Part shown: positions 44,001 through 54,212 of the stretch, piece by piece
How positions within the stretch are numbered: the first letter of the stretch is position 1
Layout: each line of letters opens with the position of its first letter
From: Polytrichum commune
Taxonomy: Eukaryota; Streptophyta; Polytrichopsida; Polytrichales; Polytrichaceae
Direction of reading: 5' to 3'
DNA: 64,000 nucleotides
Assembly (NCBI GenBank): GCA_950295325.1
Contig: OX485806.1
Location: forward strand, 3,348,001 to 3,412,000
Program-made: the position numbers and the translations under genes
Notes under the pieces: model-generated
The model's input: the letters and a program-made list of their open reading frames with translations, nothing else
The model's database searches: none
What the model was told of the DNA's origin: nothing

Positions 44001-45302
44001 CAGTGGAGCACATAGTTTTCTCTGATGGATGCTCTTCTCAATTTAAGTGCGCAAGGTCCCTCTTTTTTGTGACCCGCTATCCTACGCTAACCAGAAGCCC
44101 AGACCTACCTAATGGGTGTGCTATGCAATGGAATCACTTTGGCTCTGGGCACGGCAAGGGACGTTGGGATGGGGCAGGAGCAACAATCAAACAAGCTCTT
44201 CGGGCAGAGCAGGTGAAACCTGATGGTATTAGGCTTCACAATGCGAGTGATGCAGTTGCTTACCTTAGGCAATATATGGGTCGGCAATACGCTGGGTATT
44301 CCAATGTGCGTAGGGATGTCAGACGATATTTTCATGAGGTGGCCACCACTGATGTTGTGCGTGCAGATCAATTTAATGCCCGCATTGTGGAGGGAACTAG
44401 ATCATTTCACCAGGTTCGTAGTGTAGGATTGGATATGATTTCCTTGCAGGTCCGGACACTATCATGTTTCTGTAGCTTCTGTCAAGATGGAGGTGATGGC
44501 CCTTGTGATAATGATGACTATGTGGAGCCTTATAAACTTATTAGGATTGAGCCTTGCAACACAGATGACGTGCGCGCAGATGTGGAACATGTTGATGTCA
44601 TTGGGGAGGGTGACAGGGAGGCGATAGCTGCTAGCTTGGAGGTTGGGGATCATTTTGCAGTTGTTGCTGATGAGGGAAACTCCGAGGATGCAGATTTTTG
44701 GATTTTAATTACTGAAGTGACTCTTCAAGCAGTCGAGGAAGAATCCAAGGAAGATTGTTGGGGCCAAAAGGTGTACAAGGGAGAGCAAATTGTGGTAGGC
44801 AGGTACTATAAGCAAAAAGGAAGGAGTATGAGATCTTATGTACTCTGCGATGCTGGTCCTGCTTATATCTATTCCCATTTGGTAATTGCTGCAAAGTTTG
44901 CAATGTTGCCGGCTCGGCATCGACAAAAAGGTGGGAGGGAGGGGACACAGGTACATACAATCCATACAAGCCCCACTTCATTTAGTATGCACATCTTAAA
45001 ACTTATTTAAATAGCAAGTTATTGAAGTTAGTTCTGTTAGGCAAAAGGGAATTATATGATACCTGCGGGCTTTAGTTTTCCAATATAATGCCATGTGATT
45101 GTTTGCGCTCAACATTTTAGCTTGATGGGATAGGAGGATGGGTTGTTATGCAAAACCATCCTTTGATTCCATGTTGTGGTGATCATGATGTTGTGGGGCA
45201 TTAAAGGTTTCATCCTAATTATTCCTTGTGTGTGTTGGTTAGGTGTACACTCTCCCTGCAGCTGCTCATGAACTCATAGAAGCCAGGCTCAGTGCAACTT
45301 GA
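41050..45302 (+). CDS. Transposase-like protein of about 886 aa, three exons
   Basis: Exons 41050-41799, 43100-44950 and 45243-45302, all phase 0, with CAG/GTACAC and TTGCAG sites for the first intron. Basic, Arg-rich start (MANQRNRKMPGQGTRERLAR). Mid-part with VSPNRKDVVRKRI and FETLKPWYVKRL. A cysteine-rich segment follows: HQSCSCNCVVCGARAPETPC, then CIRGNCHDCGVWKLQLC. Conserved end with EHIVFSDGCSSQFKCARS and WNHFGSGHGKGRWDGAGATI. The pair SDG..SQFK and HGKG..DG.G marks a large uncharacterised family that I know from invertebrate and plant predicted proteins; the aspartates could be part of a DDE-type site. No stop interrupts it. It is the best candidate for the enzyme that moves the 16.2 kb element. 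Confidence 0.72.
41800..43099 (+). other. Intron 1 of the transposase-like gene
   Basis: 1.3 kb, AT- and TTCCT-rich, with repeated phrases such as TTCCTGATGA and GATTCCT in 42640-42990. No coding signal. Confidence 0.7.
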
Positions 45303-46951
45303 GACAATCATCTAACAACGTGGAGTTTGTAGCTAGGGTGATGTGTACTAGTGATTTAGATGATCAGTTCTACCTAAGTGCAATAGTGCCTCTTGTACCA
45401 AATATATTCCTCATTTCAAATGTGCTACCATCCCACTGGTGGACTTTTGGTTCCAAATTCAATTCATTTCATTAGCCTACAATGTGCTATGGGTTCGGGT
45501 TGAAATTTTGATGTGCCCCTTCTCATTCTTATTATGTTGAGGCAGTCAATGATTGTAAATTCTGGACATTAATTTTTAATTGTGGACAGCGGTTTAGGGT
45601 CTGCACCTGTGAATACAAAGCAAGTTCATGGTCAATAAAGCACAAGTGTTTTTTGTTGCCTTCTTATTTCCATACCATCCCTGACTATTTGTAACAAGTT
45701 TCCACACATTTTGATGAAACTGAGTTGTTGGTATTTTGAATATGTTCGTTTTGTTTGCATACGGGCTTGGGCAATAGATATTTTCAAGGACACTCACAAT
45801 AAATTTAACATTGTAGCTATCCTATGATATAAAGTGACATTGAGCCAAATTTGAAGATTATGTGTACTCCATCGGAAAATCCCTAAGCATGCAAGGCACT
45901 TAATTATAACTATATCCACTAAGGCCTGCTTCCCATTGCATTGTTTGGCTTACTTCGTACACCACCTATGGAACACTAAGCTTAAGATGTAGACATGCTA
46001 TATAGAAGATATAAGGCAAAAATTTCTTAACCAGAGTTAATTAGACAGATACAGTCAAGCAACCTTGTAGCTTATGGCTTAAAGTAGGGAGAGCGAACTG
46101 ACAACCTCATACATGTCTTATTCCTCCAAAAGTTTTGTTTTCAACATCAACAATATTTGTAGGGCTCAATACTATACACAACATTCAACCCTATATATTC
46201 TAGTACAACGAAAATAAAAATGCATGTGTTCACTCCATTCTTGAATCAGGCATCTCAGTTAGTAGCTACCGATTGGTTGTAGATTGCATGACGAAAACAA
46301 CAACACAAGGGAGAAGAAAATGTTCACACAATCTATATGGTCTTTGCACATTTGAAAGGAATCTACATATTTGTCATTGCTTGTTGTTGGTATATAAAAA
46401 AAAACCCTTCCTCTAAAATAGAAGTACTAGTAAATGCTATACCACTCAAAAAAGTAACGTTGCCAAAATTGGACCATCCAATTACCACATGGTACCATCT
46501 ATTTCCTATGTGTACAGGGTGGATGGTACTTTGTTGTTCCAAGGGTGAAGTTCTTGACCTCCTGAGTGTCAGACACACAAACAGAGTGTCAATTTCAACA
46601 ATCCAGCATTGGTAGTGAGGAGCCAACACTGTCTAATACCTCAATAAAACATAATAAATGAAATATAAACCAAAAAATTGCGCAATGTGAGGGGTGCTGA
46701 AACTTACCTCTTTAGGATATGTTGGCCTCAAGTGCAATTGAATGTCGTAAGCTTATCCAGATTGCACGCCTGGCAATGCCACCATCCATGTACATTAGTA
46801 AGTCTTATCTTGTATGCAAAAAACCAAAAACGTGAGACAACAAGGACCCCTGCATATAAATTTCCTCAAAACCTACCAGCAAGAACTCAATTCAACAAAA
46901 CCATGCTTCAAGAACAATGCCTTGCTATAAAAAGAAAGGTTAAGCACATAC
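45303..46951. other. Convergent intergenic region of the 16.2 kb element
   Basis: Lies between the 3' ends of the plus-strand transposase-like gene and the minus-strand gene starting at 48605. Short additional 3' exons of the latter may hide at 46690-46810. Its last donor is at about 46952 and a minus-strand frame near 46780 reads HCQACNLDKL, but no exon could be confirmed. Confidence 0.4.
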
Positions 46952-48605
46952 CTTGTTCGACTTCCATTTGCACACATGTTTTCTGCTTCAACCGAAGAAG
47001 GCAAGCTTCATAGTGATGGAGCTTTGTCAATTCACCCTTGTGCTGCTCAACCTTAGTTCTAAGTTCAAACCTGACTTCCCCAATTTCATGGCATATCTTC
47101 TCCAATTCAAGAATTGAATCCTGCACTTCTGCCAATCCGAACTTGTGCACATCATTTCCATCAATGGACTCTAAACCTACGACTTGGACCTTGGCAGAAT
47201 GTAGACGACCTTCAGCATTGTTCATTTTGTAGAGCAGATCGCAGACTTTTGTCTGCATGGCTTCCAACTCTTCTGTGCAAACCTTCACAGTTTGTCTTTT
47301 CTTCAGCACAAGCCCATTGATGTCACTGATTTGAGTGGCCAAGCTGGATTTTGCAAACTTGGCTCCCTCACCCAAATGGAAAGCTCTCCCCTCTTCCTCT
47401 GCACTATCAGGGGATCCTACTTGCAAAAATTTCCTTTTCAATGCTAACTGTCCAATTTTGAATTCCAAGAGTTCTCTCTTGAATTTCACTTGGTCCTCTC
47501 TCAATCTCACTTCCTTCAGCCTCACTGCCCTCTCCATGACAATCAAGCCATTGTCATCAATATTTGTTGCAAGTGTAGGTGGCATTTGCAACCCTTCAGA
47601 CACAACAGGTGGAGTGGCAGATTGACCAGCTACTGGCGCAACATCAGAGTGGACCAGACCATCAGGGTTTAGCTCTCCCACTAGCTTCTCTTTGTCTGGA
47701 GGTGTGTTGAGCTCGTATTGTGTTGCTACCTTGTCATCAAAGGGACACTCACCACCTACTTCTGCCCCCAGTTGCTCCTCTCCAATGCAAACTGTAGGTG
47801 CACCTTGACACACAACTCCCTGGCTAGGTGATTGGAGGTGTTCCGCATCAGGGCCACCATGAATTGTAGGTGCAGGTTGCACAATAACCTCTTCAACAAC
47901 CTGGTGCTCATTAACTGCTACATGATCAAGTACAAGTGCTTCATCCCCTACATGGTCTTGTTCTTGAGTGGAGTTGCCTTCATGCAACCCATTGTCAGCT
48001 GCTTTAGTTGCATCTTTCTTCCCTCCCTCCACTTCCTCCTCCTTGTCTTTCTGATCCACTTCCTCCTTCTCCTCTTGATCCTTCTCCTCCTGATCCTTCT
48101 CCTCCTGATCCTTATCCTCCTGATCCTCCTCCTCCTGATCCTCCTCTTCCTCCAACTCCAAGTCCTCATCTGTATCTTCACTGTCCTCCTCTTCCTCATC
48201 CTCCTCTTCCTCCTCTTCCTCCCCATCTTGGCTGGAAGAGGAATTTTTATACTCAGGAAGTGGTACGAAACTTCCCTTCCTCCTGTGCACACTTTCAGCA
48301 AATTTCGCCCAATTGATGCTAAATCCCTTGCGCTCTGCAAGCACTCCAAGTGCAAAGGTAAGGTTGATGTCAGAATTTTGAGTCTGCTTGCGCTGGTACA
48401 CTTGGCGAATGAGGGTCTCGATCCTGGTCTTCAATGCCTCATCCTCATGGGTAGTGTAGCGAAACCCGTTGTTGCTCTTGCGCTTTCCCCATAATTTCTC
48501 GCATTCCTTCTTAGAGGCATAGCGTTTCCCCATGTTGGGAGAAGGAAACAACCCCTTTCCTGGTAGACCCACAACATCTCGAAACCACCTCCAACTCCCC
48601 TCCAT
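46952..48605 (-). CDS. Acidic coiled-coil protein with element-specific N-terminal domain
   Basis: Starts MEGSWRWFRDVVGLPGKGLF. Residues 1-110 form a helical domain ending ERKGFSINWAKFAESVHRRK, which is matched by the N-terminus of the gene at 53202-51565 (ENKGIPVNWASFAVHLHKKR). Then comes an almost pure Glu/Asp tract (about 127-200), a variable middle, and a long coiled coil (about 365-545, for example RAVRLKEVRLREDQVKFKRE). The coding run reaches a GTATGT donor near 46952 after QMEVEQ, so the last exon or exons are unassigned. I do not recognise the family. Sharing a domain with the RING gene suggests both act in one complex or bind the same target. Confidence 0.65.
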
Positions 48606-49218
48606 AGAAATCTGCTACAACAAATCTAAACCCAATCCCTACACCAGTGCAACCAATCCTCAATACCTGGCAACTGACTAGCATGTGGTAGCTTAGAAAA
48701 GAGAGGTGCAGAACTAAGCTATGAAGACTTTCAAACTGCAGCTCATGCAATAAGGTAAGGTTGTGGGTAAGAGTAGAGAGAGGAGTGGGAAATGCACCAG
48801 CACATATGGCCAACTTGACTGCTTGGATTGGAGGGGAGTCTCTAGAAGCTGCATGAAAACATTAGAAGTACTAGGACATGTGTCAGTTTAAATCATTTGT
48901 GCCAATAAGGAACTGAAATCATGAGGATGGGCCACATGTATGATTTCCAAGTGTAATCATTTCCCAAGTAGCCTAAACCTTGTCCTAATCATTGACAATC
49001 AAATAAAACAACTAACTACGTAATCATTGTCCCTGGAATGTTATAAATGAACAACTAGGTCTACATGTGCTTATGTAGTACGTGTAACAAGTAGATGATA
49101 ATTGATGCATAATCACTCGATATACAATGAGTAACCATAAGTTCACTTAAATAACGAATGCAAGGAACACTCAATTTTTATTTCCATAATGCTAAGTGAA
49201 AAAAAGCACCTCTAATCA
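48606..49218. other. Spacer between two minus-strand genes of the element
   Basis: No recognisable coding signal beyond motif-free frames. Likely holds the promoter of the coiled-coil gene at its left end and the 3' flank of the RING gene at its right end. Confidence 0.45.
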
Positions 49219-50533
49219 TCACTTGCCCCTCCCACCTCGTCTGGACCTATTGTCATGACGAGCGGAGGCGGACTTAGAAGGACTGCCAGCCAACAACTTC
49301 ATAACCTCTTTGTTGGCAACTGGTTTTTGGCCCCCTTGTTTACTTAGGAAAGCAGAAGGGTCCTCAGCTGGACCCTCAGTTCTAGTCACTCTTTTCGCAA
49401 AATTACCTGGCATTGTAGGGTTTTTCCTTTTCACATGAGGGATGTTGTCATGTGATTTAACAATTTGATCAGACTCAGACTGAATATCTACAGAGGTGCA
49501 GGCTGGAAGGTCATGAACATCCAAGGATGAGTTAGAGATCTTCTCCTTTGAATCTAAGGCATCTGTATACTTATCCAACTTGTCTTCCAAACAATTGCTG
49601 GTGTAATTTGTTTCCTGGTTTGGTTTGGGATCACTAGGACAACCTCTCTCCTCATCATCATCACTACTATCAGTATACGTATCATTTAAACCCAAAAGTA
49701 CACTATTTCCACTACCACAAGATGCTCTTCTAGGTCTGTTTTGCCCTGAACCAGTAGGGGTCTCCAATATAGCCAATTCATCTTCAGAATTAGACTCATC
49801 ATAGTCAAAATCAAAATCTGGCTCTTTGAATCCATGGATTTCCATCCCACTACGTCCTTGACTAGCAATTTTAGCGCGTTTATTGGTTGGAAATCTAATG
49901 GTCCTCCTAACCACCGGTTGAACACTTGCATTGAAAGCATTCCCTAGACCCACCATAGTACCTATTGGTTTCGGGTTAGCACGCTTTGATCCTGATATGA
50001 GGTCACAGCAAGTTGGACACAAAAGTAGGTCTTTTGCACACGTTGTGCAAACACAAGTATGACCACATGGCTGCATCACAACCCATGCAAAGGAGTATTA
50101 ATAGATAATTTTGGAGACCAACATTAGACCTATAATCCAATATTGAGTTGTTCAAATAAAACATGTATGGTTTTATACAATGACAGGTGTAATCAACCCA
50201 AACACTCACCTCCAATGTAGCCATGGGTTTGCATTTCTCAAAGCAAATGATGCATTGAAGGCTAGTTGTGTCTAACCCTGGCGAATTTCCATTGTCAGCT
50301 TCCACCAATGATGATTTCTGTGAAATCGCTGGTTGATGGCATTTCTTTGAGGCCACCTCTGCATATTCTTCTGCACATGCATCACTTCTAGGAATGAAGT
50401 TGTCTTGACTTGCTGATGTATGGGTCCTCAAAGAGCATGATGGCTCAGGTATTGTTGAGTTTGTGTCGCCCAACCCTTGAAAAATAGTGGTGGAAGCTCC
50501 AAAGTCTGAATGGACATCTGCAGCCAAGATCAA
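49219..50533 (-). CDS. RING-finger protein (C3HC4), two exons
   Basis: Exon 1 runs from about 50533 to 50210 and ends LQCIICFEKCKPMATLE at a GTGAGT donor. Exon 2 runs 50070-49219 and begins PCGHTCVCTTCAKDLLLCPT C after GATGCAG. Joined in phase they give C-x2-C ... C-G-H-x3-C-x2-C ... C-P-x-C, the RING type seen at the C-terminus of many E3 ligases, though here it is central. The C-terminal half is polar and basic and ends SRRGGRGK. The first Met at 50533 may be internal: a GGCTGCAG acceptor lies 8 codons in. The gene at 51565 ends near a GTGAGC donor in the same direction, so the two could be one long transcript. Probable ubiquitin ligase; substrate unknown. Confidence 0.68.
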
Positions 50534-51564
50534 GGACTTATATAGGAATCAGGAATGCAAAAACATAGTCCTGGTCCAAAAACAATCTAGGTCCTTAAAC
50601 AATCTAGTCCTCATTTCTGCATTCATGATTTTTGCAACCCTGAGTTCATGTCCTTAAATCAGGAATCATGAGATATCCTGGTCCAAAGTCAATCTAGGAA
50701 TTAATACCACATAGTCATGGCATCCAAATGAACCTGGGATCACTTCCTGTTCCAAACAATATTCCTATTGATATTAAATAGGTTCCTAGTACTGAAGGAC
50801 CCTAGGAAATTGTGACATGATTCAAAAAAATGGCAGGAATGGAAGAAAATGCTATGTTGACAGGCAAGGACAATAGGAAATTGGTTCCTGGATGACAATG
50901 GGGGTAGGAATGGAAGCAAAGGGGTAGGGAAATAGGCATAACAGTCAATGAGCTAGTTCTTGACTCTTGAGAATGGTATGATTGGTATTTCCACACTTCC
51001 TGGCATTGAAGTGGGCCTAAGTTTTTGGTCCTGGTTCCTAAAACTTGCAAGGTTGCAAATGAAGGCAACTTTTTAGTTGCCTGGGAGAAGGAATTGAAAA
51101 CATAGTTGTACATACTGGAAGATTTGTAAGTACAACAAATCCTAGTGGGGTAGGGGACTAAGGAAATATGGTAGTGCTTCCTAATAGACACCTACATTCA
51201 ATGTGAACACCCACCCCACAGTAAATAACAAGATAAATGAATAGATTGCAACAATGTGTAGAGCTGAGTAGATATCCATAGCCTAAGGAGGTGGAATGTA
51301 GAACTCATTCTACATGCGCACAAAAATAATATGAATCAAATTCAAGTAGCAAGGCATAACATACATATGTATGATGCACCCCTGGAACATCAAAGAACTT
51401 GAAATTTTATCATCTAAGTTCATAAATGCAGCAAGGGTACATACAAACATTTGGTAAGCGTAACTTAGAATGATGCAAACATATTTTGACCTCATGTCTT
51501 ATATCTTGTGCACAAAATGCCATAAAAACAATGTAAAGATCTAAAATTATCGTCGAACAATCAA
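50534..51564. other. Intron or spacer between two minus-strand RING genes
   Basis: No coding signal. Phrases built on AGGAAT and CCTGG recur, like those in the intron at 41800-43099, suggesting an old shared origin. It is either an intergenic spacer or a large intron (donor near 51575, acceptor near 50515). Confidence 0.4.
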
Positions 51565-53202
51565 TTAGGGGTAGGGCTCACCAGACATAGCTGCAGAGTG
51601 GAGTTGATGATCGCCAGTCTTTGGAATTACAAATCCAAATGACAATCGCCATTGCAAATCAAATTCCTGTTGACAGCTTTGTAACTTGCACTTGTTGGAC
51701 GTGCTAATGTGCATACCAAGGCACCAAGGGTGGTAGCAGTGACCGCATGAGGATACACATATATCATTAACATGGAAACTTTCTTTGCAAAAGATACAAT
51801 CTTGAACATTCAGTTGACCACATTGGGACTTAGTCCTATCAGCCCTACCAATAGGTTCAGGGTGGGTGGTTAATAAAATGCCACCCTTCAACTTAGTCAA
51901 ATAGTCAGCAATGAGTGTCAACATCCTTTCTAGAACAACCTGATGTTCTACTTCCTCCCCATATCCCTCTTCACAACTGGCTAGTTCATTTTGTTTGAGA
52001 ATAAAATCTTTCTCAGCTGCGGAAAGTTTTAAAAGAGATGATTGGACATTCCGCTCCTCACAACGCAATCTTTGTTGCAATTGAGCAACAGAATCTTCCT
52101 CATGTGCATTAATTGATGAAAATGCCTCAACAGTTTCTTCCACCACAAAAGATGCTTCCGGAGTAGGAATGGGATTACACTCAAATGAAAGTGCATCTTG
52201 CAAAGCAACACGAGCTCTAGAAAGTTCACATTCCGCATCAGTATGGAGACCTTTAAGAACATCTAGCATGAGTTTTGCCCTCTTGAAGTCCATCTCAATA
52301 TCAGATTTAGTGTCACTACTGGCACGGAGCCGTTCCTTTGACTGTAACAATGATTTTTGCTTAGAAAGAAGTAACTCATGTAGTCTACTAATGAGGTCCT
52401 CTGTTCCACCAACTGTTAGATCAGGGGCCATCCCTGCCTTCACCCTTGTATTTAGAACACTAAAGCTACCACGCTTAATAGACACCCCAGATTCGACCTT
52501 CCCTTTAGTTGCCCGCAACATTAGAGAACGATTCACAGGTGTCCGAAAACTACCCTTCCTATCAGGTCCAAGCAAAGAACCAGTAGACTTAGGTTTTAGG
52601 GCAGGGGAAAGGAGTTGTGAACCAGCTCCTACAATAGAAACAGGGAGTTGGGCAATGGAACTCCCTGGAGGTAGCTCTGGCCATGATCTAGTTGCCGCAT
52701 TGAGGGAGTCGGAACTGGTGCCCTCCTTGGCCAATTTCTTGGCCTTTTTGACATTCTCCAAAGACACCCTTTTTTTGTGTAGGTGCACTGCAAAAGATGC
52801 CCAATTCACAGGGATGCCCTTGTTCTCTGCTACAATGGCTCGTGCCCACTCCAAGGTCAATTGGTCATTGAGGACTTGATCTCTGAGGGTCACTCTGGAG
52901 TACAAATTCACCACTGATTCTTGGAACTCCCTACTAGGCTTCTCATTGACCTTCCAGCCATTCTTATCCTTACGAGGTCCAAAAATCTCACAAATCTCCT
53001 CATTAGAGACGTCACCCTCTTGCAAAGACTTCACCTCCCTCCCTTCTCCTCTCAAACCTTGGACATTGATGAAATAGTGGAGATCTAGAATGGATTCATC
53101 CTGGAATGATAACAGAAGATGCATAAGTGGAGATGAAGAAATCACCGTCTGGTCCAAGATAGATAGACATGTACATTTGAAATCTGAAATTGCCAAAACC
53201 AA
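51565..53202 (-). CDS. RING-H2-type protein with the shared N-terminal domain
   Basis: A 545-residue open frame. After a first 50 residues of doubtful status, VQGLRGEGREVKSLQEG begins a domain of about 95 residues like that of the 48605 gene (EICEIFGPRKDKNGW ... IPVNWASFAVHLHKKR). A basic low-complexity stretch and a helical region follow (KQKSLLQSKERLRASSDTK, FILKQNELASCEEGYGEEVE). Near the C-terminus CIFCKESFHVNDICVSSC, GHCYHPWC and CKLQSC give C-x2-C-x14-C-x-H-x2-H-x2-C ... C-x4-C, a RING-H2 with wide final spacing. It ends SGEPYP at 51565, where an alternative GTGAGC donor could extend it. Likely an E3 ligase encoded by the transposon. Confidence 0.68.
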   Translation of the reverse strand: MVLAISDFKCTCLSILDQTVISSSPLMHLLLSFQDESILDLHYFINVQGLRGEGREVKSLQEGDVSNEEICEIFGPRKDKNGWKVNEKPSREFQESVVNLYSRVTLRDQVLNDQLTLEWARAIVAENKGIPVNWASFAVHLHKKRVSLENVKKAKKLAKEGTSSDSLNAATRSWPELPPGSSIAQLPVSIVGAGSQLLSPALKPKSTGSLLGPDRKGSFRTPVNRSLMLRATKGKVESGVSIKRGSFSVLNTRVKAGMAPDLTVGGTEDLISRLHELLLSKQKSLLQSKERLRASSDTKSDIEMDFKRAKLMLDVLKGLHTDAECELSRARVALQDALSFECNPIPTPEASFVVEETVEAFSSINAHEEDSVAQLQQRLRCEERNVQSSLLKLSAAEKDFILKQNELASCEEGYGEEVEHQVVLERMLTLIADYLTKLKGGILLTTHPEPIGRADRTKSQCGQLNVQDCIFCKESFHVNDICVSSCGHCYHPWCLGMHISTSNKCKLQSCQQEFDLQWRLSFGFVIPKTGDHQLHSAAMSGEPYP

Positions 53203-54172
53203 CCTGTTTCGCCATAGCCAACTCTAAACCCAATGAGTTTCTGGAAACAACGCAAAAAAAACAACATCAAATGACATCAGTGTACAACCTGAAGGTTGCC
53301 GCTCGCTCGAACTCTCGCGCGCAAGCAGAGCCCCTAAGTCCTCGCCCAATAACCCTACCCTATCACCATTCTTCGCTAGTGAGCCGCATGTAGTTGCTAT
53401 TTTCGTCACCGAGTTTCGGCGGGACCAGGAGGTCCTTAGGATTTTTTTCGAACAGACTAGCTTACCAATCGATATAGGCGGGACTCCCTTTTGACAGCAA
53501 GGATGATAAGGTTGTGTCAGTTAAAAGAGCCAATAGGAAAAATACTAATTATTTCCTACATGAAAATAACTTTAATGGTCGTCCACCTTCTATTTCCTGC
53601 AACTTTTCCTAGGTGGTTCCTAGTGGAGCCACCCAAGGATGCTTACACCCATAAGAGAGCACAAAATCTCTCTTCTTCGATTATCCATGATTGAAGATCA
53701 AAGATAAGAAGAGAGAAATTGATGAGGATGATTAAGAGGAGAGCATGTCTTAAATAATACCAAAGAGTAGTGCTTTGTCCAATGTGTATGGGTTTTCCCC
53801 TCTTCATTCTTGAACACCCAAGGAGACATTTATTTCCTACATGGGCCAAACTTGACAATTGGCAATTTGGCAATTTTCATTATCTTTTGAATAAAATTGA
53901 ACATTATATTACACAATTCTTATGAACACAATTCTTGTTGAAATCTTTTGATACAATGTGAATGTAGAGAATTATGGTTTTTTATCACAAAAAATCTTCA
54001 CCATTAGGTGAACTTCTCTTCACCGGTGGACTTCTCTGCTAAACTTCTCCTTTAGGTGTTTAGACTTCAACTGGTCAAGACTCCTTAAGAAATATTTTAT
54101 TGCCTTTAATTCTTCTCCGGCACATCCACCATTTGCCTCATATAACCATGTCTTGGCCAAACATTCTTGACC
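53203..54172. other. Right arm of the element, non-coding
   Basis: Contains the inverted partner (53614-53656) of the left-arm segment at 39859-39901 and sub-terminal GGTGAACTTCTCTTCACC-like motifs at 54007-54060. No intact gene. Confidence 0.55.
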
Positions 54173-54209
54173 GACCGGAGGCCTTCTCCACCGTAGTGTA
54201 AACCGGCCC
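54173..54209 (-). repeat. Right terminal inverted repeat of the 16.2 kb element
   Basis: Reverse complement begins GGGCCGGTTTACACTACGGT; see the left copy at 38051. Followed by TAA at 54210-54212. Confidence 0.9.
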
Positions 54210-54212
54210 TAA

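Larger units (their letters stand above)
38051..54209. mobile_element. 16.2 kb DNA transposon with TAA target duplication and five or more genes
   Basis: The left end GGGCCGGTTTACACTACGGT and the reverse complement of the right end agree over the first 27 bases without mismatch, and over 37 with two. TAA flanks both sides (38048-38050 and 54210-54212). Gene order inside: decayed ORF (+, 39543), PIP-box ORF (+, 40576), transposase-like spliced gene (+, 41050-45302), then three convergent minus-strand genes (48605-46952, 50533-49219, 53202-51565). A TAA duplication and a GGGCC-type end recall PIF/Harbinger, but the transposase-like gene is not a Harbinger DDE protein by eye. The long acidic, coiled-coil and RING frames are open, so the element may be young. 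Confidence 0.85.

Noticed and set aside
47832-48494. Plus-strand 220-aa Leu-rich, membrane-like ORF
   Set aside because: It is the complement of the Glu/Asp-rich tract of the minus-strand coiled-coil gene; poly-Leu arises from antisense GAG/GAA runs.
38051-54209. Calling the 16.2 kb element a standard PIF/Harbinger
   Set aside because: TAA and a GGGCC end fit, but no Harbinger DDE transposase or its Myb-like partner was recognised, so the superfamily is left open.
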